Source of the DNA: Procambarus clarkii
Taxonomy: Eukaryota; Arthropoda; Malacostraca; Decapoda; Cambaridae
DNA: 64,000 bases
Reading direction: 5' to 3'
Assembly: GCF_040958095.1 (NCBI RefSeq)
Contig: NC_091160.1
Span: forward strand, 36,599,665 to 36,663,664
Each line of letters opens with the position of its first letter. Within the stretch, counting starts at the first letter, position 1. Below the pieces are notes generated by a model. That model worked only from the letters and a program-made list of their open reading frames with translations. It searched no databases and was not told the DNA's origin. The translations under genes were made by a program, and so were the position numbers. Positions 36,520 to 48,081 of the stretch are shown piece after piece.

Positions 36520-36673
36520 CTGTGAGGCTGTAACATTTGGACGTGACACTGATGAGCTAGCTGTTAGCCCAGCCTTACTAGTTTCACTATTTGGCGTAGA
36601 GGCATTTGACGACGTGGCACTCGAGTTTTGTGGAGGCATATTCTTCAGAGCAATACTGGGCTCTATATAAAAC
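36520..36673 (-). CDS. AGFG1: AGFG1 exon: end of ArfGAP domain and S/T-rich linker
   Basis: Acceptor GTCGCAG, donor TCACAG/GTGAG, 154 nt (phase 2 in, phase 0 out), residues 69-120. Joined to the previous exon it reads KYEKKRFYIEPS, equivalent to KYEKKRWYVPPE at the end of the human ArfGAP fold. The remainder is an S/T/N-rich linker. An internal in-frame ATG (NMPPQNSS) would be the first start in any transcript beginning in the intron upstream. Confidence 0.9.
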
Positions 36674-38074
36674 CTGCGACATAAAATAGTTACGTCTCAA
36701 TTAATATCATAAACCCACTTCCATCTTGAAATATGTTATGTTTGGTTTAGTGAATGTTTTAGTGTGTGAGCATAAGTATAAAGCAGTAAGCTCTGGGGGA
36801 GGTACCAAAATGACAACCCAGAAGATTGATACAACTGGATCTCACTACGTTGGAAGAAAGAAAAAAAACACGAGACATGATAATGACAAAGTTTCTATGG
36901 GAAATTGACTATTTAGACAGAGCAACAATGTTCAATGTGAGGAGCAGCAGATAGAGGGTATTTACAGCAGATGGAAATTGTAAATGTAACTATCACAACG
37001 ACATCAGAAATAAATTCTTCAATGCAAGAAAAATATTATTAAATGGATTAGATGAAGTAGTTGTCAAAGCTAATTTGGTGCTCAGTTTTAAACATGAATA
37101 TGACAAGAAAAATAAGTGACTAGTCATTAATCTACTGAGGATCGAAATGTCCTGCAACCACACACAGGTGCCTACACTTATATGAGTACACACACATACT
37201 GTACATACAGAATATACACACACACACATTAATTCATGCATCCATATATAGGATGTAGTACTGTACAGTATACAGTAATCAGACATGAATGCTAACATAT
37301 GTACACACAGTACAATATACAGTACTACTGTATATATGCTTCAATATGCATGCATGATGAAATAAAAGCATAGTGTGGCATAGGACTACACCAGAGTGGT
37401 GTAGCAAGAGCTGTCTAGACAAAACTAGAATGTGTCAACAAGTATACCCGACACCACCTTCCCCCCCCCTCCCCTTCCACTCCACCCCAATGGTGATAGG
37501 TTTGCTGAAACTCTAGTTGCGCATGTGGGATCAAGTGCACATGACCCCACACACACACTGGCCTTCACAGATAACCCAAATCAGCCCTCGTGGCGGGGAG
37601 GGGGAAGGAGGGAGAGGGAGAGAACTATAAAGTCTCGTCAGACCAGATACGTCAAAAATGAGGAAAAGAAATTACAGATGAGATAGCAGATATAGAAAAA
37701 AAAATTATCAAAGAACTGTGTAAGAACATGGACAAATGGAGTCACTTACATTAAAAAGAATATAATAAAAACTTAAAATACAAAATTAGTGTCTGGTATA
37801 AATATTTTGATCATAGCCTATCAAGAGAGGTACCCTAACCCATCATATCTCAGGATTTATAAAAAGTGATGCAAAAAGTTCAGGGGTGAAAGGGGGGGGA
37901 GGGTTGAATGATTACAGGTTAGTATAGGAGGGCTGGCGGTAGTAATGATGGGTCATAGTGGTGGATCATGGAGGGGATGGGATGTAGAGGTAGGGGTCAT
38001 GATGGGACATAATAGTGGTGGGTCCTGGTTGTGGTTGTGGGGCCTGGTGGTGGTGGTGGGCGTTGGCGAGTGGT

Positions 38075-38165
38075 GGTGGTGAGTGGTAGTGGGTCTGGGT
38101 GGTAGTGGGTCTGGGTGGTAGTGGGTCTGGGTGGTAGTGGGTCTGGGTGGTGGTGGGTTATGATT
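38075..38165. repeat. 16-bp G-rich tandem repeat
   Basis: The unit GGTAGTGGGTCTGGGT is repeated five to six times, flanked by GGT-rich degenerate sequence from about 37930. Regular GGG spacing makes a G-quadruplex possible. Confidence 0.8.
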
Positions 38166-39891
38166 GTGGTGATGGGTCATGGTGATGATAGGATACAAAA
38201 AATAAAAGAGAGTGTAGGAGGTAGGCCTATCAGATACAGTACTTACATTAACTACAAGAATTGGGCATGGTGGAATAGATGTCAGTTATGAATACAGGTA
38301 TTTTGTGAAAGTTATAAATTATAACACACCGGGCAAAAGCTTGAATACTGTACAAATTTTGAAGCACAGTAGTGTAATTCTTCATGAAAAAATTGAAGTG
38401 ACAAAGAGTAGGTAAAGTCACAGACAGTAATGGTTATTATGAGGGATTTGCAATTTTTAAACTATTAGAGCTATAACAGAAATTAAACACAGTATATGCA
38501 GACACTAAAACCTACACATTCCAAATAATTGCATCTACTGTATTACAAAACTCTCTAGAGTAGTGATGACATCAAAAACTAGTGGGATTATTACATGACA
38601 TTAGGGTATGTGTTGATTTTGTTACTCTATATACAGTATACGCTAGTCATTTTATATACGACATGCCACAAGGGGGACTGGGTTACATGACCCAATAACA
38701 ACAGGGATCGCCTTACAACACCATACGAGTCTTGAAATTTTAAATCTAGTAAACTAAGAACATCAGAAAGTATGGAGCAAAGCAAAAAGTAATTATTTCA
38801 GTGAAAACAATAAGGTATAATTTTGAGGCATAATTAAGCATTTTATCAAAAAAAAGTTTTTTAAATTTGATATATGAATATTCATAAAATACTGGAAATT
38901 TAATTCCTTTTTACTTTTTATTAGTGAATTCCAATTTAAAACGTTTTTTGTCATCCCCATATATCATAGCATCACCAATACAGCCGAGTGCTGCGCCACC
39001 TTCTAGGCTACTCTAATGTATAAACAATCTGTTTATGAAAACAGTATCCTCTGACCTACAACACAAAAATACACGACCTACTTTGCCTAAGCACAAATTC
39101 TACACTGTGACCATTATCTACAACATTTAAACTTGGTATTACATTATCCTTATTGTACGTGTGCTTAAGCTAAGGATTAAAAACAAAAAACAAATGTGTT
39201 ATTGTGCTAAGAAATAGGCACATAAGCGTTGGGTAGACTACAACATGGCAATGAGTCGTGCCGAGTACACTGTGCTGCACTCAACTGGGGACAGGACACC
39301 ACGTGGCTAGTCAAGGTCCCCCGACCCCCTACCCCCTAGGATGAGGTCAAGGCCCTCGCCCTCCCCCCACCCCTTGCTAAAGTTGTACTCAAGTCCTCAG
39401 CTCCTAGCCAAGGTCAGAACTGTGCCTAGAACTCTACGTGGTCACCAATAAAGCTACTAGCCAAACACGACTGTCCAAGCAACAATCTACACATTCCTTT
39501 GTAATAGCCAACAATTAATGATTATGTGTAACAATACTAGATTAAACACCTTATTTTTATGAAACATTGTGAACAAATGCTAAGGTATTATAGAATGATA
39601 GCCAAATGTTTCTTGATGTAAAACAACCATAAATTGTGTAATTGGCCTTGGTAATGGTCTCTTGATGTAATCAGCCAAGAAGGGACTATGATACTTTTGC
39701 AAATACTAAAGTATAATTTATTAAAATGTATTTTGGCTATTAGCTTTTCATATTTCTGTGAAAAAATCCCCCCTACAAACATGATAAAAAAAATGCAGAC
39801 AACAAAATTCTTAAAATAAATGAATAATTGGCTTCCAAAATTTCACCAAATTTACTCTTTATCTTCAGCATGTGAATTAAGGCTCTAGGAT

Positions 39892-40142
39892 GGCCTCGTA
39901 GCCTGGTGGATAGCGCGCAGGATTCGTAATTCTGTGGCGCGGGTTCGATTCCCGCACGAGGCAGAAACAAATGGGCAAAGTTTCTTTCACCCAGAATGCC
40001 CCTGTTACCTAGCAGTAAATAGGTACCTGGGAGTTAGTCAGCTGTCACGGGCTGCTTCCTGGGGGTGGAGGCCTGGTCGAGGACCGGGCCGCAGGGACAC
40101 TAAAAAGCCCCGAAATCATCTCAAGATAACCTCAAGATAACC
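39892..40142 (+). mobile_element. Full-length tRNA-Thr-like SINE (plus)
   Basis: The head 39893-39962 folds as a cloverleaf. Acceptor stem GCCTCGT pairs with ACGAGGC; anticodon stem CAGGA pairs with TTCTG around loop TTCGTAA (anticodon CGT, threonine); T stem GCGGG pairs with CCCGC. The body follows with ACCTAGCAGTAAATAGGTACC, GGTGGAGGCCTGGTCGAGG and a doubled TCAAGATAACC end. It is nearly identical to the minus copy at 18234-18479. Open frames reading through it on both strands are not genes. Confidence 0.9.
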
Positions 40143-40325
40143 GAGGATCAGAAAGCTTTAACACAAATCATTCTACTTGGAGATCAATGCAGACTATTAA
40201 GCCTCAGAGCCCAAAACTTTAGCATGCTGCTGTAATTTTCAAATATTTTTAAGCAACAAAAATAGCAGCAGCAGCAGCAACTATGTTTTACTCTAATGCC
40301 CAAGTCTGTATACCCATTGGACGAG

Positions 40326-41880
40326 TCCCATCCCACTGCACCAGTCCCATCCCACTGTACCAGTCCCATCCCACTGTAGTTCCATCACACTGTACCAGAC
40401 CCATCCCACTGCACCAGTCCCATCCCACTGCACCAGTCCCATCCCACTGCACCAGTCCCATCCCACTGCACCAGTCCCATCACACTGTACCAGCACCAGC
40501 CTCATCCCACTGCACCAGTCCCATCACACTGCACCAGTCCCATCCTACTGTACCAGTCCCATCCTACTGTACCAGTTCCATCCTACTGCACCAGTCCCAT
40601 CCTACTGTACCAGTCCCATTCTACTGTACCAGTCCCATCCTACTGCACCAGTTCCATCCTACTGCACCAGTCCCATCCTACTGTACCAGTCCCATCCTAC
40701 TGCACCAGTTCCATCCTACTGCACCAGTCCCATCACACTGTACCAGTCCCATCCTACTGTACCATTCCCATCCTACTGCACCAGTCCCATCCTACTGTAC
40801 CAGTCCCATCCTACTGTACCAGTCCCATCCTACTGCACCAGTTCCATCCTACTGCACCAGTCCCATCCTACTGCACCAGTCCCATCCTACTGTACCAGTC
40901 CCATCCTACTGTACCAGTCCCATCCTACTGTACCAGTCCCATCCTACTGCACCAGTTCCATCCCACTGCACCAGTCCTATCCCACTGCACCAGTCCCATC
41001 CCACTGTGCCAGTCCCATCCCACTGTGCCAGTCCCATCCCACTGCACTAGTCCCATCCCACTGTACCAGTCCCATTCCACAGTACTAGTCCCATCCCACT
41101 GCACCAGTCCCATCCCACTGTACCAGTCCTATCCTACTGTACCAGTCCTATCCCACTGCACCAGTCCCATCCCACTGTACCAGTCCTATCCCACTGTACC
41201 AGTCCCATTCCACAGTACTAGTTCCATCCCACTGCACCAGTCCCATCCCACTGTACCAGACCCATCCCACTGTACCAGACCCATCCCACTGTACCAGACC
41301 CATCCTACTGTACCAGACCCATCCCACTGCACCAGTCCCATCCCACTGTACCAGTCCTATCCTACTGTACCAGTCCTATCCCACTGCACCAGTCCCATCC
41401 CACTGTACCAGTCCTATCCTACTGTACCAGTCCTATCCTACTGTACCAGTCCCATCCTACTGTACCAGTCCCATCCGACTGAACCAGTCCCATCCCACTG
41501 TACCAGTCCCATCCCACTGTACCAGTCCCATCCCACTGAACCAGTCCCATCCCACTGTACCAGTCCCATCCCACTGAACCAGTCCCATCCCACTGAACCA
41601 GTCCCATCCCACTGTACCAGTCCCATCCCACTGTACCAGTCCCATCCCACTGCACCAGTCCCATCCCACTGCACCAGTCCCATCCCACTGTACCAGTCCC
41701 ATCCCACTGTACCAGTCCCATCCCACTGTACCAGTCCCATCCCACTGTATCAGTCCCATCCCACTGTACCAGTCCCATTCCACTGTATCAGTCCCATCCC
41801 ACTGTATCAGTCCCATCCCACTGTACCAGTCCCATCCCACTGTATCAGTCCCATCCCACAGCACCAGCCCCATTCCCCTG
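40326..41880. repeat. 19-bp minisatellite, about 80 copies
   Basis: The unit CCAGTCCCATCCCACTGTA varies mainly at CCCACT/CCTACT, TGTA/TGCA/TGAA and AGTCCC/AGACCC. A few shorter intervals break the phase at the left edge. The unit lacks stops on either strand, so open frames up to 310 codons here are artefacts. Variants are zoned: CCTACT units dominate the left part, and GAACCAGT units occur only near 41480-41600. Confidence 0.95.
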
Positions 41881-42193
41881 CACCATTCCCATCCCTTTGT
41901 ACTGCAATATACCACCATGTGCATTACAGTATCACAGATGTGAATTGCAATAGCTGAATCATATGTATTTAATTAAAATGTAAATAATTTCTGTATTGAC
42001 TCAAGAATTAGGACCACCTTATTTGATCAAGGTCAGTAAGTAATGACACTTTGAACCCACAGGCTGATACCCCCACAGTACTTGTACATGTACTGTAATA
42101 CTAATCAAAATAGTACAGGAACTGTACATGAATGAGAACAAAATGTGATCACTTCACACAATCAAAATAAAGACTCAACTCACCAATACTCAC

Positions 42194-42331
42194 CAGAAGT
42201 GTCAACTTGAGTCAAAGCCACACACACGTGTCTGCCAGCAGTGTGCACGTCTCACTAATGCCTCTCGCTCTACAGGTCCTGACCATTCCGTTACCCGCTT
42301 CACCCACACCTCCCCCAAGCTCCGCCCACGC
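42194..42331 (-). promoter_or_regulatory. Candidate intronic promoter and first exon of AGFG1
   Basis: On the minus strand a GC box (GTGGGCGGAGC, 42320-42331) precedes GC-richer DNA with several CpGs and an ACACGTGT E-box-like site. It ends in two strong tandem donors, CTTCTG/GTGAGTATT (exon end 42194) and ATTG/GTGAGTTG (42184). The base composition differs from both the AT-rich intron and the repeats beside it. A transcript from here would splice to 36673 and could start at the ATG in that exon, omitting the ArfGAP domain. This is inference from signals only. Confidence 0.25.
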
Positions 42332-42439
42332 ACACACACACACACTGCTGTGCTTCCTGCCCCAAGGTCAGTTCATCCCAGGCCAGTGGTACACACCACT
42401 GAGACTCACAATCACCACACCAGTTCCATGCCATAATGT

Positions 42440-43450
42440 AGATAGGATAAAAGGAGGAAGAGTGAGGGGCTGCGAGACAGGGGGGGGGGATGAGGGGGGG
42501 GGAGAGAATAACGGGAGTGGGAGCTGAGAGAATGAGGGGAGGGGGAGAATGAGGGGAGGGGGAGAATGAGGAGGAGAGGGGGAAAATGAGGGGTGGGGAG
42601 GAGAGAGGGAGAATGAGTGAAGGGGAGAGGAGAAAAATGAGGGGAGGAGAGAGGGAGAATGAGGGGAGGAGAGAGGGAGAATGAGGGGAGGTGAGAGGGA
42701 GAATGAGGGGAGGGGGAGAGAATAGGAAGAATGAGGAGGGGGGCAGAGAATGGGGAGAATGAGGGGGAGAGAATGAGGAGAGGGGGGAGAGAATGGGAAA
42801 AATGAGGGGAGGAAATAATGGGGGAGTGAGGGGATGGGGAGAATGTGGGGAGGGAAGAGAATGGGGAGAATGAGGGGGAGGGAGAGAAAATGAAGGAGAA
42901 TGAGGGGAGGGGAGAGGAAGAGTTGGAGGAGAGGAGGAAGGAAACAGTTGGGGTGATAGGGATGGAGGGAGGGGGGGGGGGAGAGAAAATGAGAGCAAGC
43001 AGAGAAAGCGAGCAAGGGGGGGAGGGGGTGAGAGGGGGAGGAGGAGACTGGGGGTGGGAGACTAGGGGTAGAGGAGAGATGGGATAGGTAGGAGACAAGG
43101 GGAGAGGTGGAAGAGCTAGAGGGGCAAAGCAAAGGGGGAGGAGGAAGCAGCAAAGAGAGAGGGGAGAGGAGAGCACCAAAGGAGAAAGTGAAGGGGGAAA
43201 AAGGTGGGGTATAAGGAGAATGAGGGGTTAGAGGGGAAGAGCAAGAGAGAGGAGGGGGAAGAGAAGTGAGAGGGTGCAATAGAGTGAGCAAAAAGGGTGA
43301 AAAAGGGGGGAAACGGGGAAAAAAGGTAGGTGAAGAGGAGGAGATTGAAGGGGGAGACAACAAAGAGGAGAGAGAGTGAATAGGGCAGAGTGCAGGGGAA
43401 AGAGCAAAGCAAAGGGAGCAAAGGTGGAGGGAGAAGGGCAAAGGGGAAGA
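42440..43450. repeat. Purine-rich degenerate tandem repeats (GAGGGGA type)
   Basis: The plus strand is nearly all G and A, with recurring GAGAATGAGGGGAGG blocks at irregular spacing. The minus strand reads as S/P-rich open frames, which are not credible genes. Confidence 0.9.
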
Positions 43451-44800
43451 GGGGGGAAGAGTGACGGGGGAGTGTGTGTGTGTGCATGAAGGGGGAGTGT
43501 GTGTGTGTGTGTGGAGGGGGAGTGTGTGTGTGGAGGGGGAGTGTGTGTGTGGAGGGGGAGTGTGTGTGTGTGTGTGTGTGTGTGGAGGGGGAGTGTGTGT
43601 GTGTGTGTGTGGAGGGGGAATGTGTGTGTGTGTGTGTGTGGAGGGGGAGTGTGTGTGTGTGTGTGTGTGGAGGGGGAGAGTGTGTGTGTGTGTGTGGAGG
43701 GGGAGTGTGTGTGTGTGTGTGTGTGGAGGGGGAATGTGTGTGTGTGTGTGTGGAGGGGGAGTGTGTGTGTGTGTGTGTGTGTGGAGGGGGAGTGTGTGTG
43801 TGTGTGTGTGTGTGTGTGGAGGGGGAGTGTGTGTGTGTGTGTGTGTGTGTGGAGGGGGAGTGTGTGTGTGTGTGTGTGTGGAGGGGGAGTGTGTGTGTGT
43901 GTGTGTGTGTGTGGAGGGGGAGTGTGTGTGTGGAGGGGGAGTGTGTGTGTGGAGGGGGAGTGTGTGTGTGGAGGGGGAGTGTGTGTGTGTGTGTGTGGAG
44001 GGGGAGTGTGTGTGTGTGTGTGGAGGGGGAGTGTGTGTGTGTGTGTGTGTGGAGGGGGAGTGTGTGTGTGTGTGTGTGTGGAGGGGGAGTGTGTGTGTGT
44101 GTGTGTGTGTGGAGGGGGAGTGTGTGTGTGTGTGTGTGTGGAGGGGGAGTGTGTGTGTGTGTGTGTGTGGAGGGGGAGTGTGTGTGTGTGTGTGTGTGGA
44201 GGGGGAGTGTGTGTGTGTGTGTGTGTGTGGAGGGGGAGTGTGTGTGTGTGTGTGTGTGTGGAGGGGGAGTGTGTGTGTGTGTGTGTGGAGGGGGAGTGTG
44301 TGTGTGTGTGGAGGGGGAGTGTGTGTGTGTGTGTGTGGAGGGGGAGTGTGTGTGTGTGTGTGTGGAGGGGGAGTGTGTGTGTGTGGAGGGGGAGTGTGTG
44401 TGTGTGTGTGTGTGGAGGGGGAGTGTGTGTGTGTGTGGAGGGGGAGTGTGTGTGTGTGTGGAGGGGGAGTGTGTGTGTGGAGGGGGAGTGTGTGTGTGGA
44501 GGGGGAGTGTGTGTGTGGAGGGGGAGTGTGTGTGTGGAGGGGGAGTGTGTGTGTGGAGGGGGAGTGTGTGTGTGGAGGGGGAGTGTGTGTGTGGAGGGGG
44601 TGTGTGTGTGTGGAGGGGGTGTGTGTGTGTGGAGGGGGGAGTGTGTGTGTGGAGGGGGGAGTGTGTGTGTGTGGAGGGGAGTGTGTGTGTGGAGGGGGAG
44701 TGTGTGTGTGGAGGGGGTGTGTGTGTGTGGAGGGGGAGTGTGTGTGATGGGGGAGTGTGTGTGCATGAAGGGGGAGTGTGTGCATGAAGGGGGAGTGTGT
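43451..44800. repeat. GT-rich minisatellite with GGAGGGGGA blocks
   Basis: The unit is GGAGGGGGAGTGTGTGTG with a variable number of GT steps, repeated about 50 times. All six frames stay open for hundreds of codons because the unit has neither stop nor C on the plus strand. Confidence 0.95.
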
Positions 44801-45890
44801 GCATGAAGGGGAAGTGTGTGTGAAGGGGGAAGAGTGTGTGTGACGGGGGAGTGTGTGTGACGGGAGAGTGTGTGTGACGGGGAAGTGTGTGTGACGGGGG
44901 AGTGTGTGTGTGACGGGGGAGTGTGTGTGTGACGGGGGAGTGTGTGTGTGACGGGGGAGTGTGTGTGTGACGGGGGAGTGTGTGTGTGACGGGGGAGTGT
45001 GTGTGTGAAGGGGGAGTGTGTGTGAAGGGGGAGTGTGTGTGAAGGGGGAGTGTGTGTGAAGGGGGAGTGTGTGTGATGGGAGAGTGTGTGTGATGGGGGA
45101 GTGTGTGTGATGGGGGAGTGTGTGTGAAGGGGGAGTGTGTGTGAAGGGGGAGTGTGTGTGAAGGGGGAGTGTGTGTGAAGGGAAAGTGTGTGTGAAGGGA
45201 GAGTGTGTGATGGGGGAGTGTGTGTGATATGGGAGTGTGACGGGAGAGTGACGGGGGAGAACGTGTGATGAGGGAAGAGTGTGTGACGGGGGGATTGTGT
45301 GAAGGGGGAGTGGGTGTAATGGGGGAGAAAGTGTGATGGGGAGAGTGTGTGACAGGGATGAGTGTGTGACGGGGAGAGTGTGTGACAGGGATGAGTGTGT
45401 GACAGGGATGAGTGTGTGACGGGGAGAGAGTGTGTGAAGGGAGAGTGTGTGATGGGGAGAGAGTGAGACATGGGGGGGGGAGTGAGATGGGGGGGGGGAG
45501 TGAGATGGGGGGGGGAGTGAGATGGGGGGGGGAGTGAGATGGGGGGGGAGTGAGATGGGGGGGGGGGGAGTGAGATGGGGGGGGGGTGTGAGATGGGGAG
45601 TGTGTGACGGGGGAGAGAGAGGGGAGAGAGTGGGTGAAGGGCAGAGAGCAATGGTGAGAGAAAAGAGAAAAGACAGAAGGGGAAGGTGAGGGGGGGGGGG
45701 AAAGAGAAGAGGGGATTGGGGAGAGAAGAGGGGATGGGGAGAGAAGAGGGGATGGGGAGAGAAGAGGGGATGGGGAGAGAAGAAGGGATGGGGAGAGAAG
45801 AGGGAGATGGGGAGAGAAGAGGGATATGGGGGAGAGAAGAGGGAGATGGGGAGAGAAGAGGGAGATGGGGGAAGGTAGCACTTTTGAGGT
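44801..45890. repeat. GTGTGTGACGGGGGA, GTGAGATGGGGGG and GAGAAGAGGGGATGG arrays
   Basis: Three successive related arrays: GTGTGTGTGACGGGGGA / GTGTGTGAAGGGGGA to about 45440, GAGTGAGATGGGGGGGG at 45467-45600, and a 16-17-bp GGGGAGAGAAGAGGGGAT unit at 45690-45880. They continue the plus-strand G-rich bias. Confidence 0.92.
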
Positions 45891-45991
45891 AATACCAAGA
45901 AACATGCCTTTTATTTCCTATTGTTCCCTGAGAAACAGTCTCAGTAACTCTCCGTTACATTCTCCAAACAGCATCTCATACAAGGAAAAAC

Positions 45992-47105
45992 TAGCACCGG
46001 AATGTAATGAAATATCTCTTTCTGGTGGGTCCATGATGGGTCATTGGTGGTTCCTTGATGCTTACTACTTGGAAAGCTCCACCAAATTCATGTCAGTCTA
46101 TTGCATGACATTGTAAGCCTATCAGAAATCAGTGCAAAATCTACCCTCCCCCCCCATCTAAAGAGGCACAAGTAGCAAGGAATCCTAGGTCACCAAAGCA
46201 AGAAAAGGCCACCAGAAAAAGAGGTCAAACTAAAAGAAATAAATAGCAAAGTAAACAAAGCATAGAACAAAATCGGCAAGCAAACCCCTCAGATGAATGA
46301 ACATCCTGGTCATGAAGCTGTTCTCTCGTTAGTTCTACCTGTGCACCACCAGGCAAACGTGCACCTACCCTTCTAGCATTGAACCTTAGTCATTTAGCCA
46401 AGAAGACAGAAACAAACAAAGCCATGGAATGGGGAAGGAGGGTCCCAAGAAGCCACCAAAGAACGACATTCCATTACATTCAATGCTGATTTTCTGAGAG
46501 AGTTCCCTATGGTGGCTCCTTGGTGCTATGTCACCACAGAGAGAAAAAAAGAAATTATTTAGGGGCAGAGGAGAGCCGCTGAAATTAACCCCATGAAAGG
46601 GGAAAACTAGCCCAGGATGGCCAGCCCTTGTCTGAAATACTGGGAGCCAAAGGATACTGGGGCAGATAGGAGTATAGCAGTAAATGTGTTCAATGGATGC
46701 ATCAGGCAAAATGACTGGGGATTCAATGTTTGTGGTTCGAGGAGGAAAGTGCACAGCTTGATGGTGCACAGGTGTAACAAGTGAGAACTGCTTCACCACC
46801 GTGTAGATCGTGAGTCTCGGGGCTTTGCTGTCCCATTTTCTATGGTTTGTTTACCTTGTTGTAGTCCATTTTGACTTGCTGCCCCCTCCCCCCTTCTGGT
46901 GACCATTTTTGGGGTTAGGGTAATTTATGATCTAGGCCTGCTCCTTGCACTTCTATATAGGGAGCCAGGTTCAGGCCTTTGGTTCCTGGTAGGTATATAT
47001 ATAGATATATATATGACTCGTAATGACCTGAGTAGATTTAATTGAGTGGAGCTTGCCAAGTAACAAGCACCAAGGAACCACCATAGGAGCCTTCTCAGAA
47101 AACAC
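45992..47105. mobile_element. Miniature DIRS-like element with inverted terminal repeats
   Basis: The left repeat (45992-46395) begins CACCGGAATGTAATGAAAT and includes GGTGGTTCCTTGATGCTTAC and GCACCACCAGGCAAACG. The right repeat (about 46690-47105) is its inverted homologue, for example GCAAGTAACAAGCACC read backwards as in the minus strand of the left side. Between them is a segment (46437-46535, CATTACATTCAATGCTG then TGGTGGCTCC) that is an inverted copy of the outer end, like the internal complementary region of DIRS elements. It has no coding capacity. Confidence 0.55.
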
Positions 47106-47324
47106 CTTGTGACAGGCAAGACACCAATAAACAAGCAATTAGAATGCAAATTCAGCAAACTACCACAAACGTTTAAGAGCTCCACATTACTTTAGAATGC
47201 TTCATTATCACAAACCCAATCCCAACATAGCATCAGACCATATACTACTAAAGGAAAATTTCATATACTGTATTAACAGTGATTGGCTCCAGCTACATAA
47301 TATGAATATAATACCTACACTTAC

Positions 47325-47437
47325 CTTTTCTTTTCGTATTTCAAAATCATGAAATCTCTAATTTTATGTTCGTCTTTGGTGTCAGGAAAAGGACTGATCT
47401 TAGCATCATAAAGACCCAGCCAAACAGCTCCACAATA
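47325..47437 (-). CDS. AGFG1: AGFG1 exon: ArfGAP domain, C-terminal half
   Basis: Acceptor TTTTTTCTAG, donor AAAAG/GTAAG, 113 nt (phase 0 in, phase 2 out), residues 32-69. It reads YCGAVWLGLYDAK then HKIRDFM and KYEKKR. Human AGFG1 has IWLGLFDDR and VKEFLQEKYEKKR at the same places. This is the helical end of the ArfGAP domain, which in AGFG1 is a divergent member whose GAP activity is doubtful (family knowledge). Confidence 0.92.
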
Positions 47438-47824
47438 CTAGAAAAAAGGGAAAAGGAAATAAAATTATAGGGCAAATTGTGACAAGTTTTCTTCATTCCT
47501 GAAACACATTAAAAAAATTACTCCTAAACCTATGACACCTATTTTTTTGCTGGAAACTTCCCATCCTAAGAAGAGTGATTAGATGCAAAGATTTCTACAG
47601 ACATTAAAAATACTGTACAGTACCTTCATGTGTTCAATACCCTTAAGAAGCTTCTGAATCACTTGTCTGAGTATTCTACATGCAGGTTTGGATCTAATTA
47701 AAAAAATTATGTCATCTTTAGCTCATTTGGCCATCACAGAAGTAAAGATCTTGTTAGTTTGACTAACACAAAAGTATCACAAAAAGTAAAAATGGTGTTA
47801 CTTGTTAGTTTGACCATCATAAAA

Positions 47825-48044
47825 CCAGTGTTGAATATAATGAAATGCCTTTTTCTGGGGGGGGGGGGAGGGGGGAATGGAGCCGCTTGGTGGCGCACCG
47901 ACGCTATGTTGCCGGTATAGCTACCCAATCCCAAGCCACATCAGTCATAGGTTTCTTATTGGACTACCAGATGCCAGAACCCAAACCTGGCTGCCTCGTA
48001 GAGGCACAGGAAACGGGGGATTGTTAGGGAGGAGGGAGGGAGGG
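47825..48044. repeat. Left ITR remnant of the older DIRS-like element
   Basis: It begins CCAGTGTTGAATATAATGAA and continues ATGCCTTTTTCTGGGG, CATCAGTCATAGGTTTC and CCAGAACCCAAACCTGG. The order is the same as in the younger ITR. It ends abruptly after about 220 bp in a G-rich run, just before the younger element. Its partner is the inverted repeat at about 56510-56945. Confidence 0.6.
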
Positions 48045-48081
48045 GGTGGAGTCAGGGAGCCACCAGGGCTCATCCCAAAAA

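Larger units (their letters stand above)
36674..47324 (-). other. AGFG1 intron dominated by tandem repeats
   Basis: It contains a G-rich 16-bp repeat (38075-38165), a SINE (39892-40142), the 19-bp array (40326-41880), a candidate promoter (42194-42330), 3.4 kb of G-rich repeats (42440-45890) and a mini-DIRS element (45992-47105). 38200-39890 holds nothing recognised, apart from a C-rich stretch near 39315-39380. Confidence 0.7.

Noticed and set aside
39893..39962. A stand-alone tRNA-Thr gene
   Set aside because: The cloverleaf is continuous with a SINE body and a second copy shares the same body, so it is a retroelement head.
40283..41957. Open frames of 255 and 310 codons on plus and several on minus
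   Set aside because: Artefacts of the 19-bp array; the unit is not a multiple of three, so the peptide merely cycles through frames.
42300..45905. Minus-strand open frames of up to 1176 codons (S/P/H/T-rich) and plus frames of over 400 codons
   Set aside because: All frames are open at once because the repeats lack stops; composition follows the repeat unit and there is no conserved domain.
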